Below, piece after piece: positions 53,873-63,439 of a stretch of DNA of 64,000 nt. Every line of letters starts with the position of its first letter. Position 1 is the first letter of the stretch. The notes beneath the pieces are model-generated. The model worked only from the letters and a program-made list of their open reading frames with translations. It was not told where the DNA came from and made no database searches. Source of the stretch: Azorinus chamasolen (taxonomy: Eukaryota > Mollusca > Bivalvia > Cardiida > Solecurtidae); contig OY755240.1 of assembly GCA_963576725.1 (NCBI GenBank), positions 97,002,316 to 97,066,315 on the forward strand, in the 5' to 3' direction. The translations under genes were made by a program, and so were the position numbers.

Positions 53873-54449
53873 TTGTTGTGCTAAAACATATTAAGGAGTC
53901 TAATTACGTATAATATTTTTGATTGATTTTCACCTTTTTGTTTTGTTTTCAGGGGTTTTATCATTTTATTTCAAATTTCATTTCAACCAATGTTTTTTTT
54001 CATATATCTACCAAGAAACATATAATTGCGTATTGCTAAAAAAATAAGTCATTGTTGGCCTTTAAGACAGGCGACAGCTTAATTTAAAAAAGAAAAAAAA
54101 TAATACAGAAAGCTCCCTTAAGAGCATTAAGCAACCACCTGACTTTCGTCCTTACTGAGTGATCAGTTAATAGATGTTTTACTGCAATTCATTTCATTTC
54201 AATGCAATTAATTTTTTCCCTCACTGGCAGTATTCGTCTCTGATTCGTCAACTTCACCCGATATCAGGTCTATTATGAAGTTTTGAATTATTTCATATAT
54301 AGTCATGTTTGATGCACAAAATGTCTGTTTAATATCCTCAGCGTGAGTAGTACAGTGACGAACAGGTGTATGTATACATGGTCAGCATTATTATAAGTAT
54401 GAAATAAAATAATGCATTACTATTCATTCAAGATTAAAAAAAAGTTTAA

Positions 54450-54545
54450 GGTCGACGCTGGATTCGAACCCACGCTTAATAAAAAGACTACTAGTGCAAT
54501 GCCTTGTGCATATCTAGACTTTACCTACCGCACTAAACTGCTGAC
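54450..54545 (-). ncRNA. tRNA-like Pol III unit, right arm of Y2
   Basis: Minus strand: GTCAGCAGTTTAGTGCGGTA (box A degraded), box B GGTTCGAATCC exact, and TTTTTTTT terminator at 54437-54445. Closest to the Y1 left-arm unit. Confidence 0.65.
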
Positions 54546-54744
54546 AACAATGTTGCCTTCATTTTTACCTAATATACTGAACTCGGTTGTTTAAAAACTG
54601 GTCCGAGAACATGCGGAATGCTGCTCTCCCTCAAAAAATGGACTCGGATGACCTTTGACACGTCCGACCTAGTTGTTTGACTATATCAGTAAGGTTGTTG
54701 TTGCACGATTGTGTGGAGGAATTCAGATCAAGATATGTTCTTAT

Positions 54745-54962
54745 AAACAATAAAACCTGTCTTAAGGGATAATTCCTTAAATGAACATAGAATTTCTTAA
54801 AAACAGGTGGTTGCTTAATACAGGGCAAAAGTAATGGAAAAAGTTCATAGGAACTTTCTGCATTCCCCTTAACCTGCATTAAGCTACCACATTACTTACA
54901 GAACAGCAATTATTTTAATGGTCGCTAAAGACAGGTACTACCGTCTTCAAATATTTCATCAC
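54745..54962. mobile_element. pogo/Tigger-like MITE
   Basis: AATAAAACCTGTCTTAAGGG at left; inverse AATGGTCGCTAAAGACAGGT ACTACCGT at right; centre TTCATAGGAACTTTCTGCAT. Confidence 0.7.
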
Positions 54963-55240
54963 ACCCCTATAGTGGTTCATGTTTTATCACACCCCTATAG
55001 TGGTTCGTGTTTTATCACACCCCTATAGTGGTTCATGTTTTATCACACCCCTATAGTGGTTCATGTTTTATCACACCCCTATAGTGGTTCATGTTTTATC
55101 ACACCCCTATAGTGGTTCATGTTTTATCACACCCCTATAGTGGTTCATGTTTTATCACACCCCTATAGTGGTTCATGTTTTATCACACCCCTATAGTGGT
55201 TTATGTTTTATCACACCCCTATAGTGGTTCATTCCATTAT
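54957..55240 (+). repeat. 28-bp minisatellite, 10 copies, almost identical
   Basis: Unit GTTTTATCACACCCCTATAG TGGTTCAT repeated at exact 28-bp steps from 54961 to 55213 with only two substitutions, so it is recent. Confidence 0.95.
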
Positions 55241-55383
55241 TTCGCGCCCTCAGAATTACGAGTCAATAATTAACCAGCCTATCCCAATTCCGATCGACCG
55301 AGACGGCCACGCTTTTCATGCCTAGTTGTACGACTGGGAGCACAATTTCACCCGCATCGGCTCATCCATGGATATGATATTGA

Positions 55384-56700
55384 ATGTCAAACATGGCTAG
55401 CAATGCAAAGGAAAACAATCGTCTAATAATGGAGTACCGTTCTGTAATTCGGTACTTGCATTTGAAGGGGAAATCAGGTAAGAAAAATCACGACGAGTTA
55501 TTCGATGTACATGGGTCTTCTGCACCATCGTATGCTCAATTTAAATTCTGGGTTGGGGAGTTAAAACGCGATAGAACGTATATAAAAGATGAAACCAGGT
55601 CTGGACGCCCACTAGATGTCACCGATGAAAACATGTGTAAGAAAGTTTGTGATCTGGTTTTCTCTGATAGTCGAATGCAGGTAGAAGAAATAGCAAAGGC
55701 GTTAGACATTTCACATGGTAGCGTTTCAACAATTTTACATGATCGTCTAATGCTGTATGCGCAGGCTTACAGCCCGTTGGGTCCCAAAAATCCCTTAGAA
55801 CGAGCAAATGGCAACAAGGGCATCAGTCCGCGGCGCCTTGCTGAACCGGTTTAGGTCAAAGGAAGATAATTTTCGTTTGCGGCTGGTGACTGTAGGTGAG
55901 ACTTGGATCCATTATTATGAGCCAGACAATAAAAGCTCAGAGTCGCAAATGGGTTGGGGATGGGTTACCGAGGCAAAAGAAGTGTCTGACACAATCCTCT
56001 GCTGGCAAGACGATGGCCACTGTATTTTGGGACGCAAAAGGCATTATTATGTTGGACTTTTTACGAAATAAAACTGCAATAACAGGTGAGTACTATGCAA
56101 ACTTGAGAAACGCCGAGGTAAACACGAGGACGCTACTGTCCCCACGTGTAAACTTTTAGGATGGGGATGGAATAAGTGTGAGGTTGGGCGCCCATAAACC
56201 GGTTTAACCCCCCCCCGGTGACTTTTGTCACTGACCGTTCCAATGCGGTACTTCCATCTTCCTCCTATTGTATGTTTGTTTTGTCTTTGTGTGTCTCTTG
56301 TTGTTTTTTCTACTTATGTACATTTGCTGTTTCCTTGTGTTGCTGTTCGGGCGAGTGTTTGTTCTGTATGTGGTGTTTCCTGCATGACTCATTTTTGTAC
56401 TTTTTGCAATGGATGCTCTAGAGCGAAAGGGGTATGAATTGATACCACACTCCCCTTATTCGCCAGACGTAGCTCCTAGTGATTACGTTCTTTTCCCACA
56501 TTTGAAAAAAAAAGATATCCATGGACGTCATTTCCGGTCCGACGAGGAAATCGTGGTGGCAGTTGAGGAGTGAGTCAATGAAAATGATCCGGACTTCTTC
56601 AGTCTGTGACTGATGGGTATGGAACACCGTTAGTCTAAGTCCATCGTGCTAGAGGGCAATTACATAGAAAATGAAGAGATCGATCCCGACCGAAAGTAAG
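55384..56700 (+). pseudogene. mariner transposase, broken
   Basis: A DD34D transposase. The N-terminal frame (55384-55854) has the two helix-turn-helix regions: RSVIRYLHLKGKSGKKNHDE, SAPSYAQFKFWVGELKRDRT and ALDISHGSVSTILHDRLM. A frameshift near 55810 moves to LLNRFRSKEDNFRLRLVTVG ETWIHYYEP; the first catalytic Asp (VDETW in the family) is Gly here. A second shift near 56000 leads to IIMLDFLRNKTAITGEYYAN (second Asp kept). The PLE insertion (56151-56402) follows, then LERKGYELIPHSPYSPDVAP SD (third Asp kept) and HGRHFRSDEEIVVAVEEWV to the end. The WVPHEL-type motif is degenerate. Lack of the first Asp, two or more frameshifts and an insertion make it inactive. Confidence 0.9.
56151..56402 (+). 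mobile_element. 5'-truncated PLE1 insertion in the mariner
   Basis: CTTTTAGGATGGGGATGGAA to CATGACTCATTTTTGTACTT, the last 250 bp of PLE1 in plus orientation, including the CGGTACTTCCATCTTCC block. It has the 3'-terminal hydrophobic frame LTVP(M/R)RYFHLPPIVCLFC intact to the end. Transposase sequence of about 10-15 codons seems lost at the site. Confidence 0.9.
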
Positions 56701-56795
56701 CTAGGCTGGTTATTTTTTTATTCACCTTCGCATCTCTGTCTTTTGATTGCATTCCAATTTCCGACGAAAATGAGTTTTGTTTATATTTTTCACAG

Positions 56796-56940
56796 TGACA
56801 AAAAGTGTTGTGTATGACATACCCCCACCGAACGAGTCATCAATCACGTTGGAGCTCGTTATTGCAGCAAATGGTGCATCAGTTGACACGGTGGAGATTA
56901 TTGAACTTGAGTCTGGAGCCAATGCGTCCGCGAGTTGCAC
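56796..56940 (+). CDS. Candidate host exon, 145 bp
   Basis: Acceptor TTTATATTTTTCACAG, donor GTATGT, and an open frame across the whole interval. It begins with two bases of a split codon and ends with two, so it enters in phase 1 and leaves in phase 2. It reads TKSVVYDIPPPNESSITLEL, VIAANGASVDTVEIIELESG and ANASASC: acidic, two N-glycosylation sequons (NESS has NES; NAS) and a single Cys, compatible with an extracellular region. I do not recognise the family. It sits between a mariner and a TTAA MITE. The lack of stops, good splice sites and non-repetitive composition favour a real exon; the rest of the gene is unclear. Confidence 0.5.
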
Positions 56941-56969
56941 GTATGTATACGATGTGTCATGTGCCATTC

Positions 56970-57070
56970 TGTTTAACCCTTTCTTTCATATAAATGCGTC
57001 TTCACGTATTTGCAACCAAAGTCGACCCTACAGGAGCCGTCTGATCAGGGTCGACTCTGTTTGATAAAAA
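56970..57070. mobile_element. TTAA MITE, left half and core
   Basis: TTTAACCCTTTCTTTCATAT, then GTATTTGCAACCAAAGTCGA CC and CTACAGGAGCCGTCTGATCA GGGTCGACTCTGTTTG. Confidence 0.65.
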
Positions 57071-57189
57071 CAAATTTACTTTCTGAAATGGCTACAATAT
57101 TCTATCTTCCATATTTTATAATAACTGTTATATCCATGAATATTGTGTAGGTAATGAAAGTAGGAATACCCATTGAACAGGGAATTGGT

Positions 57190-57600
57190 TATTTTGCTAA
57201 TGCTTTACTTGTTCAATATGTATGTTACAATAATGCTTTACTTGTTCAATATGTATGTTACAATCATGCTTTACTTGTTCAATATATATGTTACAATAAT
57301 GCTTTATTTGTTCAATATGTATGTTACAATAATGCTTTACTTGTTCAATATGTATGTTACAATCATGCTGTACTTGTTCAATATGTATGTTACAATAATG
57401 CTTTATTTGTTCAATATATATGTTACAATAATGCTTTACTTGCTCAATATGTATGTTACAATCATGCTTTACTTGTTCAATATGTATGTTACAATAATGC
57501 TTTATTTGTTCAATATATATGTTACAATAATGCTTTACTTGCTCAATATATATGTTACAATAATGCTTTATTTGCACAATATGTATGTTACAATAATGAC
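57190..57600 (+). repeat. 33-bp minisatellite, about 12 copies
   Basis: Unit AATGCTTTACTTGTTCAATA TGTATGTTACAAT. Because 33 is a multiple of 3 it leaves frames open on both strands (up to 166 codons), but these are repeat artefacts. Variants alternate in a partial higher-order pattern of about three units. Confidence 0.95.
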
Positions 57601-57870
57601 CCCATTAGTATGTATTACATGAATGTTTTATACTGTAACTTATTTATTACCTGAATGTTTTATACTGTAACTTATTTATTACCTGAATGTTTTATACTGT
57701 AACTTATTTATTACTGAATGTTTAATACTGTAACTTATTTATTACTGAATGTTTTATACTGTAACTTATTTATTACCTGAATGTTTTATACTGTAACTTA
57801 TTTATTACTGAATGTTTTATACTGTAACTTATTTATTACCTGAATGTTTTATACTGTAACTTATTCAAAG
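57601..57870 (+). repeat. 32-33-bp minisatellite, about 8 copies
   Basis: Unit CTGAATGTTTTATACTGTAA CTTATTTATTAC, adjacent to but different from the previous array. Confidence 0.95.
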
Positions 57871-57894
57871 TAATGTTTTCCTCTGACAAAAACT

Positions 57895-58025
57895 GTTGAA
57901 TCAGATCTATATCGTGTCATAAGCAAACAGAACAAACACTGATGAAATGGAACCTGCTGGGGCCGTCTGGTCTGCGTCTAGTCTGTTTGCCAAGGCATGA
58001 GCAAGGGTTTATATGAAGGGTTAAC
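57895..58025. mobile_element. TTAA MITE, decayed
   Basis: AAGCAAACAGAACAAACACT ... GTCTAGTCTGTTTGCCAAGG and right end ATGAAGGGTTAA. Confidence 0.7.
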
Positions 58026-58049
58026 CAACCTCTGACCTTTAATCAACCC

Positions 58050-58252
58050 TTAACCCTTTCGCTGCCAATGCCGGATCTGTGATTACCTATGCAAACAGTT
58101 TGGATCCATATGAGACGCCGAGTAACTCGGCGTCTCATCAGGATTCAAACTGTTTGTTACTATGTTTCTGAAACAAAAATGTAGAAAAAAATGAATATTT
58201 GTAGCAGACGACAAAGTTAGCAGACGACATAATTTGGCAGCGAAAGGGTTAA
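58050..58252. mobile_element. TTAA MITE with perfect 19-bp TIRs
   Basis: TTAACCCTTTCGCTGCCAA and its exact inverse TTGGCAGCGAAAGGGTTAA; core GCAAACAGTTTGGATCCATA TGAGACGCCGAGTAACTCGG CGTCTCATCAGGATTCAAAC TGTTTG. Best example of the piggyBac-like ends (TTAA then CCC). Confidence 0.9.
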
Positions 58253-58481
58253 TCTGTGAAAATAAATGACATCTGCTTAAATTTAGATCTGTTACACTTT
58301 TCTCTTTGTTCGGGCTTTTGAGAAACTTTTGACCGAATGTCAATAGTCTGGATCCTGATCTGATCCTGAATTACCGTATCCGAGTCGTATCCGAGTTTTG
58401 TCGCAATGCACACCAGATTGTCATTAGCACGGTAAGGGCTACACTACTGCCATCAAACACTTTCTTTTCGCGTAAATGCGT

Positions 58482-60214
58482 TATTATTATTATTATTATT
58501 ATTATACCACATTTATATAGCGCTCTTTTCACACTGGATATGTGCGTTCAAAAGCGCTTCACATGGATGAAATCACTAACCGGAACGATCCGCATGATTA
58601 TCTATCCAGACAATGAAAGATGTACAATATATGTGAAATCGCTAGCCGGAAGGAACTACATGATTTTTCACCCGGTCAGTGAAAGATATGCAAAAGATAT
58701 ACAATAGATATGAAATCACTATCCGCAAGGAATAGCATAAACTCTATTAACAAACTTGAAACATACAAGTTGACTGAAAGCCATGCTCATCAATATCACA
58801 AATTAGAATAAACTGTATTAACAAACTTGATACAGACAAGTTGACTGAAAGCCATGCTCATCAATATCACAAATTAGAATAATCTATATTAACAAACTTG
58901 ATACAGACAAGTTGACTGAAAGCCATACTGATCAATATCATAAATTAGAATAAATGGGCTGACTGAAAATCATTCCATTTATATAACTATTGGGTCAACT
59001 GTTAGCTTAATAGGTTGGCTGAAAGCCATTCCTATCCTGAACTCAGTTGCCACTGTACATGACTACTGGGTCAACTGTTAGCTTAATAGGTTGACTGAAA
59101 GCCATTCCTATCCTTAGCTTAGTTGTCACTGTACATGACTATTGGGTAACCTGTTAGCTTAATAGGTTAGCTGAAAGCCATTCCTATTCTGAACAAAACT
59201 GTCCTAGTAACAAATGTTGAAAAAATGCGTTTTCAGACACCTTTGAAACATGCCAGTGACCTTGCGTCTCTAATGCCTGAAGGTAGAGCATTCCAAAGTT
59301 TCGGAGCTGCATGCATGAAACTTCTCTCACCGTATTTTACCTTACAACTTTTTAGCACAACCAACGACAATGATCTGCTTGCTGACCTTAACTCTCTGCG
59401 CGGCCTGTATACGTCAAGCATGTCGACAATGTACTCGGGAGATTCATTGTGCATGGCTTTATACGTAAGAGTCAGAATTTTGAATTCAATCCGATTTTGA
59501 ACCGGAGGCCAGTGAAGTTCCTTCAAAACCGGCGTGATATGATTATATCGAGGAGTTCTGGCTATGATGCGGGCTGCTGTGTTTTGCACTCTTTTAAATT
59601 CCCGCAGTGAGTTGTTTGAAATTCCATGCAGCAGTGAATTGCAGTAGTCTATTTTCGATGTAACAAGAGAGTTTACCAAAGTCTGGGAAGCATCAGGTGA
59701 GAGGTACTTTCTGATATGGCCTATTTGTCGGAGCTGTGCATAACTAGACCTACACACGGAATTTACATGTGGTGTCATATCCATTTGTGAATCGAGCCAT
59801 TCACCGAGATTCTTTATACACAAAGATGGCCTGATTTTAGAGGATCCTACTTGCACACTAACCTCTGCAGGTACTTTTGTGTGTTTTGTATGAAACAGAA
59901 TGACCTCAGTCAGTATTGAGCTTCAGCATGTTCTGATGCATCCAATAGACTACTTTTTTGAGACAGTCCTCAACTCGCGATAAAGCCTTTTGTTGACAGG
60001 AAATGCCCTTGGGCTTAAAGGACAGGTATAACTGTGAGTCATCGGCATAGAAATGGTGATTAAGCCCATGGTTTCTGCAGATTATGTAGTGTTTTGGTCC
60101 TAGGACGGAACCCTGTGGCACACTATATTCCATTTTAACTGGGATGGACAGTTCTCCATCTTCTGAGAATATTTTATAGCGGTCATTCAGGTAGGAGGTT
60201 ATCCACTCAAGATG
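58482..60214 (-). mobile_element. LINE copy 3, 5'-truncated
   Basis: Minus strand: starts at 60214 inside the RT (copy 1 position about 40738, CTTGAGTGGAT), includes PQGSVLGP and YADD, the C-terminal domain, the tandem 3' UTR (58740-59200) and the 3' tail to (ATT)n at 58482-58505. 5' truncation is usual for TPRT insertions. Confidence 0.9.
59225..60214 (-). pseudogene. LINE copy 3: RT palm and C-terminal domain
   Basis: 59906-60133 reads VPQGSVLGPKHYI and NHHFYADDSQLYLSFKPKGI; about 25 residues between the two boxes in copy 1 (YTKPVGSICRS) are partly deleted. 59233-59856 reads SLVTSKIDYCNSLLHGISN, LKELHWPPVQNRIEFKILTL and PKLWNALPSGIRDARSLACF. It is shifted by about 1-2 bp between these blocks near 59860-59905. 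At the C terminus the frame ends early compared with copy 1 because of a small deletion near 59240. Clearly inactive. Confidence 0.88.
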
Positions 60215-60215
60215 T

Positions 60216-61374
60216 TATTGTGAAACACATTTGCATTTGATCACTTCATGAATATTCTTTAATTCTTCCCATGGGACCGGCAGGAGACGGCTCGTCTCTT
60301 ATACGGGTTTGAAAATGTTCAAGACCCTGCGTTTCTGCGTTAAGACCCTGCGTTTCTGCGTTCCTATTTTGGTAACATGTATACCGGTATTTTGGATGCT
60401 TCAAGCGAATGATATGTATGTAAAGAATGCTCGAAGTTATTATCATTCTGAGAGATTCTGAGACGCTCTCAGCTGTCAGCTTTAATCAAACATCCGAGCA
60501 GAGGCAAGGCCCCCGGGTAGTTTGGGACCCAATCCCTTTCGGCCTTGGTCTTTTCGGTCACCACTGGGAATAAATCAGCGATTGACGAGGGTTGATAAAA
60601 GGCATTTTTATGCAAATTTTATAAAAATTAAATTTTGCCATTGAATTAAAATTACCAATGTTGATTTGTTTCTTGTAAACATTTTCACTTTTTGGCCATC
60701 ATTTCTAAGGTATTAATTATAAAGCTTTCTTAATTCATTTAATAGATATGGTTTTGTAGTTTCTACTAGAGTTAAACTTTGCATAGACTATGATTCAATT
60801 GGAAGATTCTGTCCACGAATATTCAAGAGGTCCAGAACATTTGAAAGAAATACTGAAAAGGGAAAGGGGCTAAATTACACCCAGTTGTTATACTACTTTT
60901 TTGTATAGTGTAACTCAGATTGCATCTTCTCGTGTCTAAAGTTCAAATAACAGATCTAAATCATTCTACTTCTTAGCGTTTTACAATTGATAGATAAAGA
61001 TAAAATCTTGTTTTATGTTTCTGCTCCTTCCTTTAAAACACATCCAACAACACACCGTATTACCAATTCCAAATTCATATGCTACATTTCTTCTCCACAT
61101 TATAGATATATGAATATATATTTGTTGTTGCTGTACATACACTTTTATCTTTTACTACAGTGCTTATCTTTTGCAGAGTTTATTAAAAGTTCACCTTCAA
61201 TGTATTTCGTACTTATTTTGAAATACATATTCAGTTTACAATATTTCTATTTTCCTTGAAAGTCCCCTTCGGCCCGATATCTTTGATGCTTGTGTCAATA
61301 CTTTTCTTGTTTTCATATTATTACTGTTTCAAAGGAGGTTTTGGCTTAGAAAATTCTGAAGGATCAGATCAATT
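60216..61374. other. No gene; short duplication at 60313-60361
   Basis: AAGACCCTGCGTTTCTGCGT T is directly repeated at 60319 and 60342. Otherwise AT-rich with no supported gene. Confidence 0.55.
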
Positions 61375-61497
61375 TACTTTCGTAAGCAAACAGAGCAAAC
61401 CCTGATCATACGACACCTATATAGCAACCGTTTGATCTGGGTCTACCTTGTTTGCAGTCTTGAAATGACATTTGTATTAAGGAAAGGGTTAACCCTT
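61375..61497. mobile_element. TTAA MITE
   Basis: AAGCAAACAGAGCAAACCCT GATCATACGACACC / CCGTTTGATCTGGGTCTACC TTGTTTGC and right end AAGGAAAGGGTTAA; a second TTAACCCTTTACC starts at once (61490), sharing the TTAA. Confidence 0.75.
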
Positions 61498-61689
61498 TAC
61501 CTGTTAGAGACGTCTTTAGACCATTCGCTTCTAAACTACTTATAGATCCAACCGCTTTGAATACATCTACCCAATAAGAGCATTTATTAGCGAAAAGGAC
61601 TGTTAGAATTGTGTAGTGATAAATAAGGATCAAGTGCTGTATTTATTAATATGGTTTCAGGAGGCTCCAAAATGCGTCACTAGGAGGGA

Positions 61690-62860
61690 ATTGGTTAAAA
61701 AAACATTGAAAACAGAGTAGACACGGAGGAAAGTAAATTGTTTTTCATAAAGTAATATAATCATTTATAACATAACACGTGGCTTCAGCGTGACGTAACA
61801 CTATCATTTATTTTTTGATAATCATGGGCATATAATCACTAGTGAATAACATTCGAACGACCGAATAACATTCGAACGATTCATACGCGCTGTCAAAACA
61901 AACAAACTTGCGGGCGGTGGTCGACCTACCTGTCCACGATTGAGTCACGATAGATGACAAAGGATTGTTGGCACTTGCGCCTTAATTTCGATAAAATGAT
62001 ACAAATTGTAATCGCTGTCAGGAATCATATACAAAATGTATGCCAAAAAAGACCTACCAGCTACTCTGACCCATACAATCAATTCTACATTTAAATTAAA
62101 ATGCCTCCTCAACTTTGCATTTTCTTCACCGCATGTCCTTTTGTTTATGCAGATTTCTACTCATACAAATATCTTATCAATCAAAAACAATAGTCATCTG
62201 AATCCAGCACAGCACAAACATATTTCAAATATGCTATACTCACTAACTCAGCTGATCGCAAAAATCTTCCTCCTGTTCCAACACATTTTATGCAGCAGTT
62301 CGTACTGAATCTTTTGTCCATTTCAAACATTTTCACTGAACTTGAATCGAGATTTTTTTTTCTCGGTGGAAATGTCCATGTCCATTTGTATACATACAAC
62401 ACTAATGAAGGGCTTAATATACCAAAACGAAGGCGCATTTCGAATCCCATTGACAGTGAGTGTCGGACGTGTTGGCGACTGTACATGTAGGTCTTCATGT
62501 AAATGGCGCGCTTTACATAGACACATGTTGTGTACAATGACGTCAAAATGTGACGTGTTTGTAACTACATGTATGTATGTCAAAACTGTAACTCAAAAAT
62601 TATTTTGACGTGTTTCTGTATGTTTTTGTATCATAAACTATCACAGTTAAATTGAATACCAGAGAGGTTTGAATTAGATCCTGGTTGATATGACAGTAAG
62701 TAAAAAATAAAGTTGGAAAATTTGGACCTACTTTGTCCCAGTTACCTAGCGAACCTAATAACACCTTTCATTCATCATTTCTATATGTAAGGAGAATTTA
62801 TAACAATCCACGTTACTGCTGAAATATTGGCTGCAAATAACATTTGTGTGTGTTATGTTA
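61690..62860. other. No gene recognised
   Basis: Several small overlapping frames at 62036-62608 on both strands have no motif or splice context. No supported feature. Confidence 0.45.
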
Positions 62861-62861
62861 T

Positions 62862-63022
62862 AAATAGGATCTTGCATTCGTGTTCATGATTATTGGCTTT
62901 ATTAAATTCGTCTTTTTAAAACGATAAAAAAAAACTCGCTAAAGCTCGTTTTTTATCGTTTTAAAAAGACTCATTTAATAAATCCAATAATCAAGAACAC
63001 TCATGTAAGATCCTCTATTTCC
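62862..63022. repeat. Long AT-rich palindrome
   Basis: AATAGGATCTTGCATTCGTG TTC...ATTATTGGCTTTATTAAA...GTCTTTTTAAAACGATAAAA pairs with TTTTATCGTTTTAAAAAGAC...AATAATCAAGAACACTCATG TAAGATCCT; arms about 70 bp around ACTCGCTAAAGCTCGT. Likely a foldback MITE. Confidence 0.85.
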
Positions 63023-63084
63023 ATTCAAATTATTTATCACAGATATTATGATATCACGGACTCGTCTTCATCGTATTGAAGGGT

Positions 63085-63265
63085 TAACCCGTTACTTCAT
63101 AAATACGCCTTTACCAAACATAGAGCCTCCCTGAGACTCCTACAATATCGATTTAGTTCTGATTCTACAGTTTCGGTGATGGCAAATATTTAAACTTGAT
63201 CTATTTAATATCCATGCAGTAACTGTTTCTGACAAAAGACTGTAGTCATGGAGATAGGGTTAAAC
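63085..63265. mobile_element. Decayed TTAA MITE
   Basis: TTAACCCGTTACTTCATAAA to ATGGAGATAGGGTTAA; inner hairpin mostly lost (CATAGAGCCTCC...GAGACTCC). Confidence 0.6.
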
Positions 63266-63439
63266 ATTACTTACTGGCACAAATTCAGTCCGATATACTG
63301 TACGGGTTCAATATTACATGAATGGTCTGCTTACGCGAGTTGATACAACGCAGTAGTGTAAATGGCCGTCAGTTTGGATTGTTATGATTTACGTCGCTCT
63401 CCACTTCGATCATATTGACGCCTTTTGACAGTAGGTCTA

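Larger units (their letters stand above)
53623..54685. mobile_element. Element Y2: TIR element with inward Pol III units
   Basis: Left TIR TATAGTCAAACAACTAGGTC TGACGGG; right end CGACCTAGTTGTTTGACTAT A at 54665-54685. It starts 22 bp after Y1 ends. Inner arms carry GACTCGGATGACC/GGTCACGGGTTCGTCGAGTC and tRNA-like units at 53750-53870 and 54455-54545. The middle (53880-54440) is AT-rich and includes the AGAAAGCTCCCTTAAG segment of a pogo-like MITE. Confidence 0.75.
55265..56722 (+). mobile_element. mariner element, inactive, carrying a PLE insertion
   Basis: Terminal repeats: ATTAACCAGCCTATCCC near 55267-55284 and the inverse of GTAAGCTAGGCTGGTTAT near 56697-56714 (shared core AACCAGCCTA). 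Between them is a frameshifted mariner transposase and a 250-bp PLE1 fragment. Overall length without the insertion, about 1.2 kb, fits mariner elements. Confidence 0.85.

Noticed and set aside
57154..57654. Open frames of up to 166 codons on both strands
   Set aside because: They arise because the 33-bp minisatellite unit is a multiple of three; all frames are equally open and the peptide is an 11-residue repeat.
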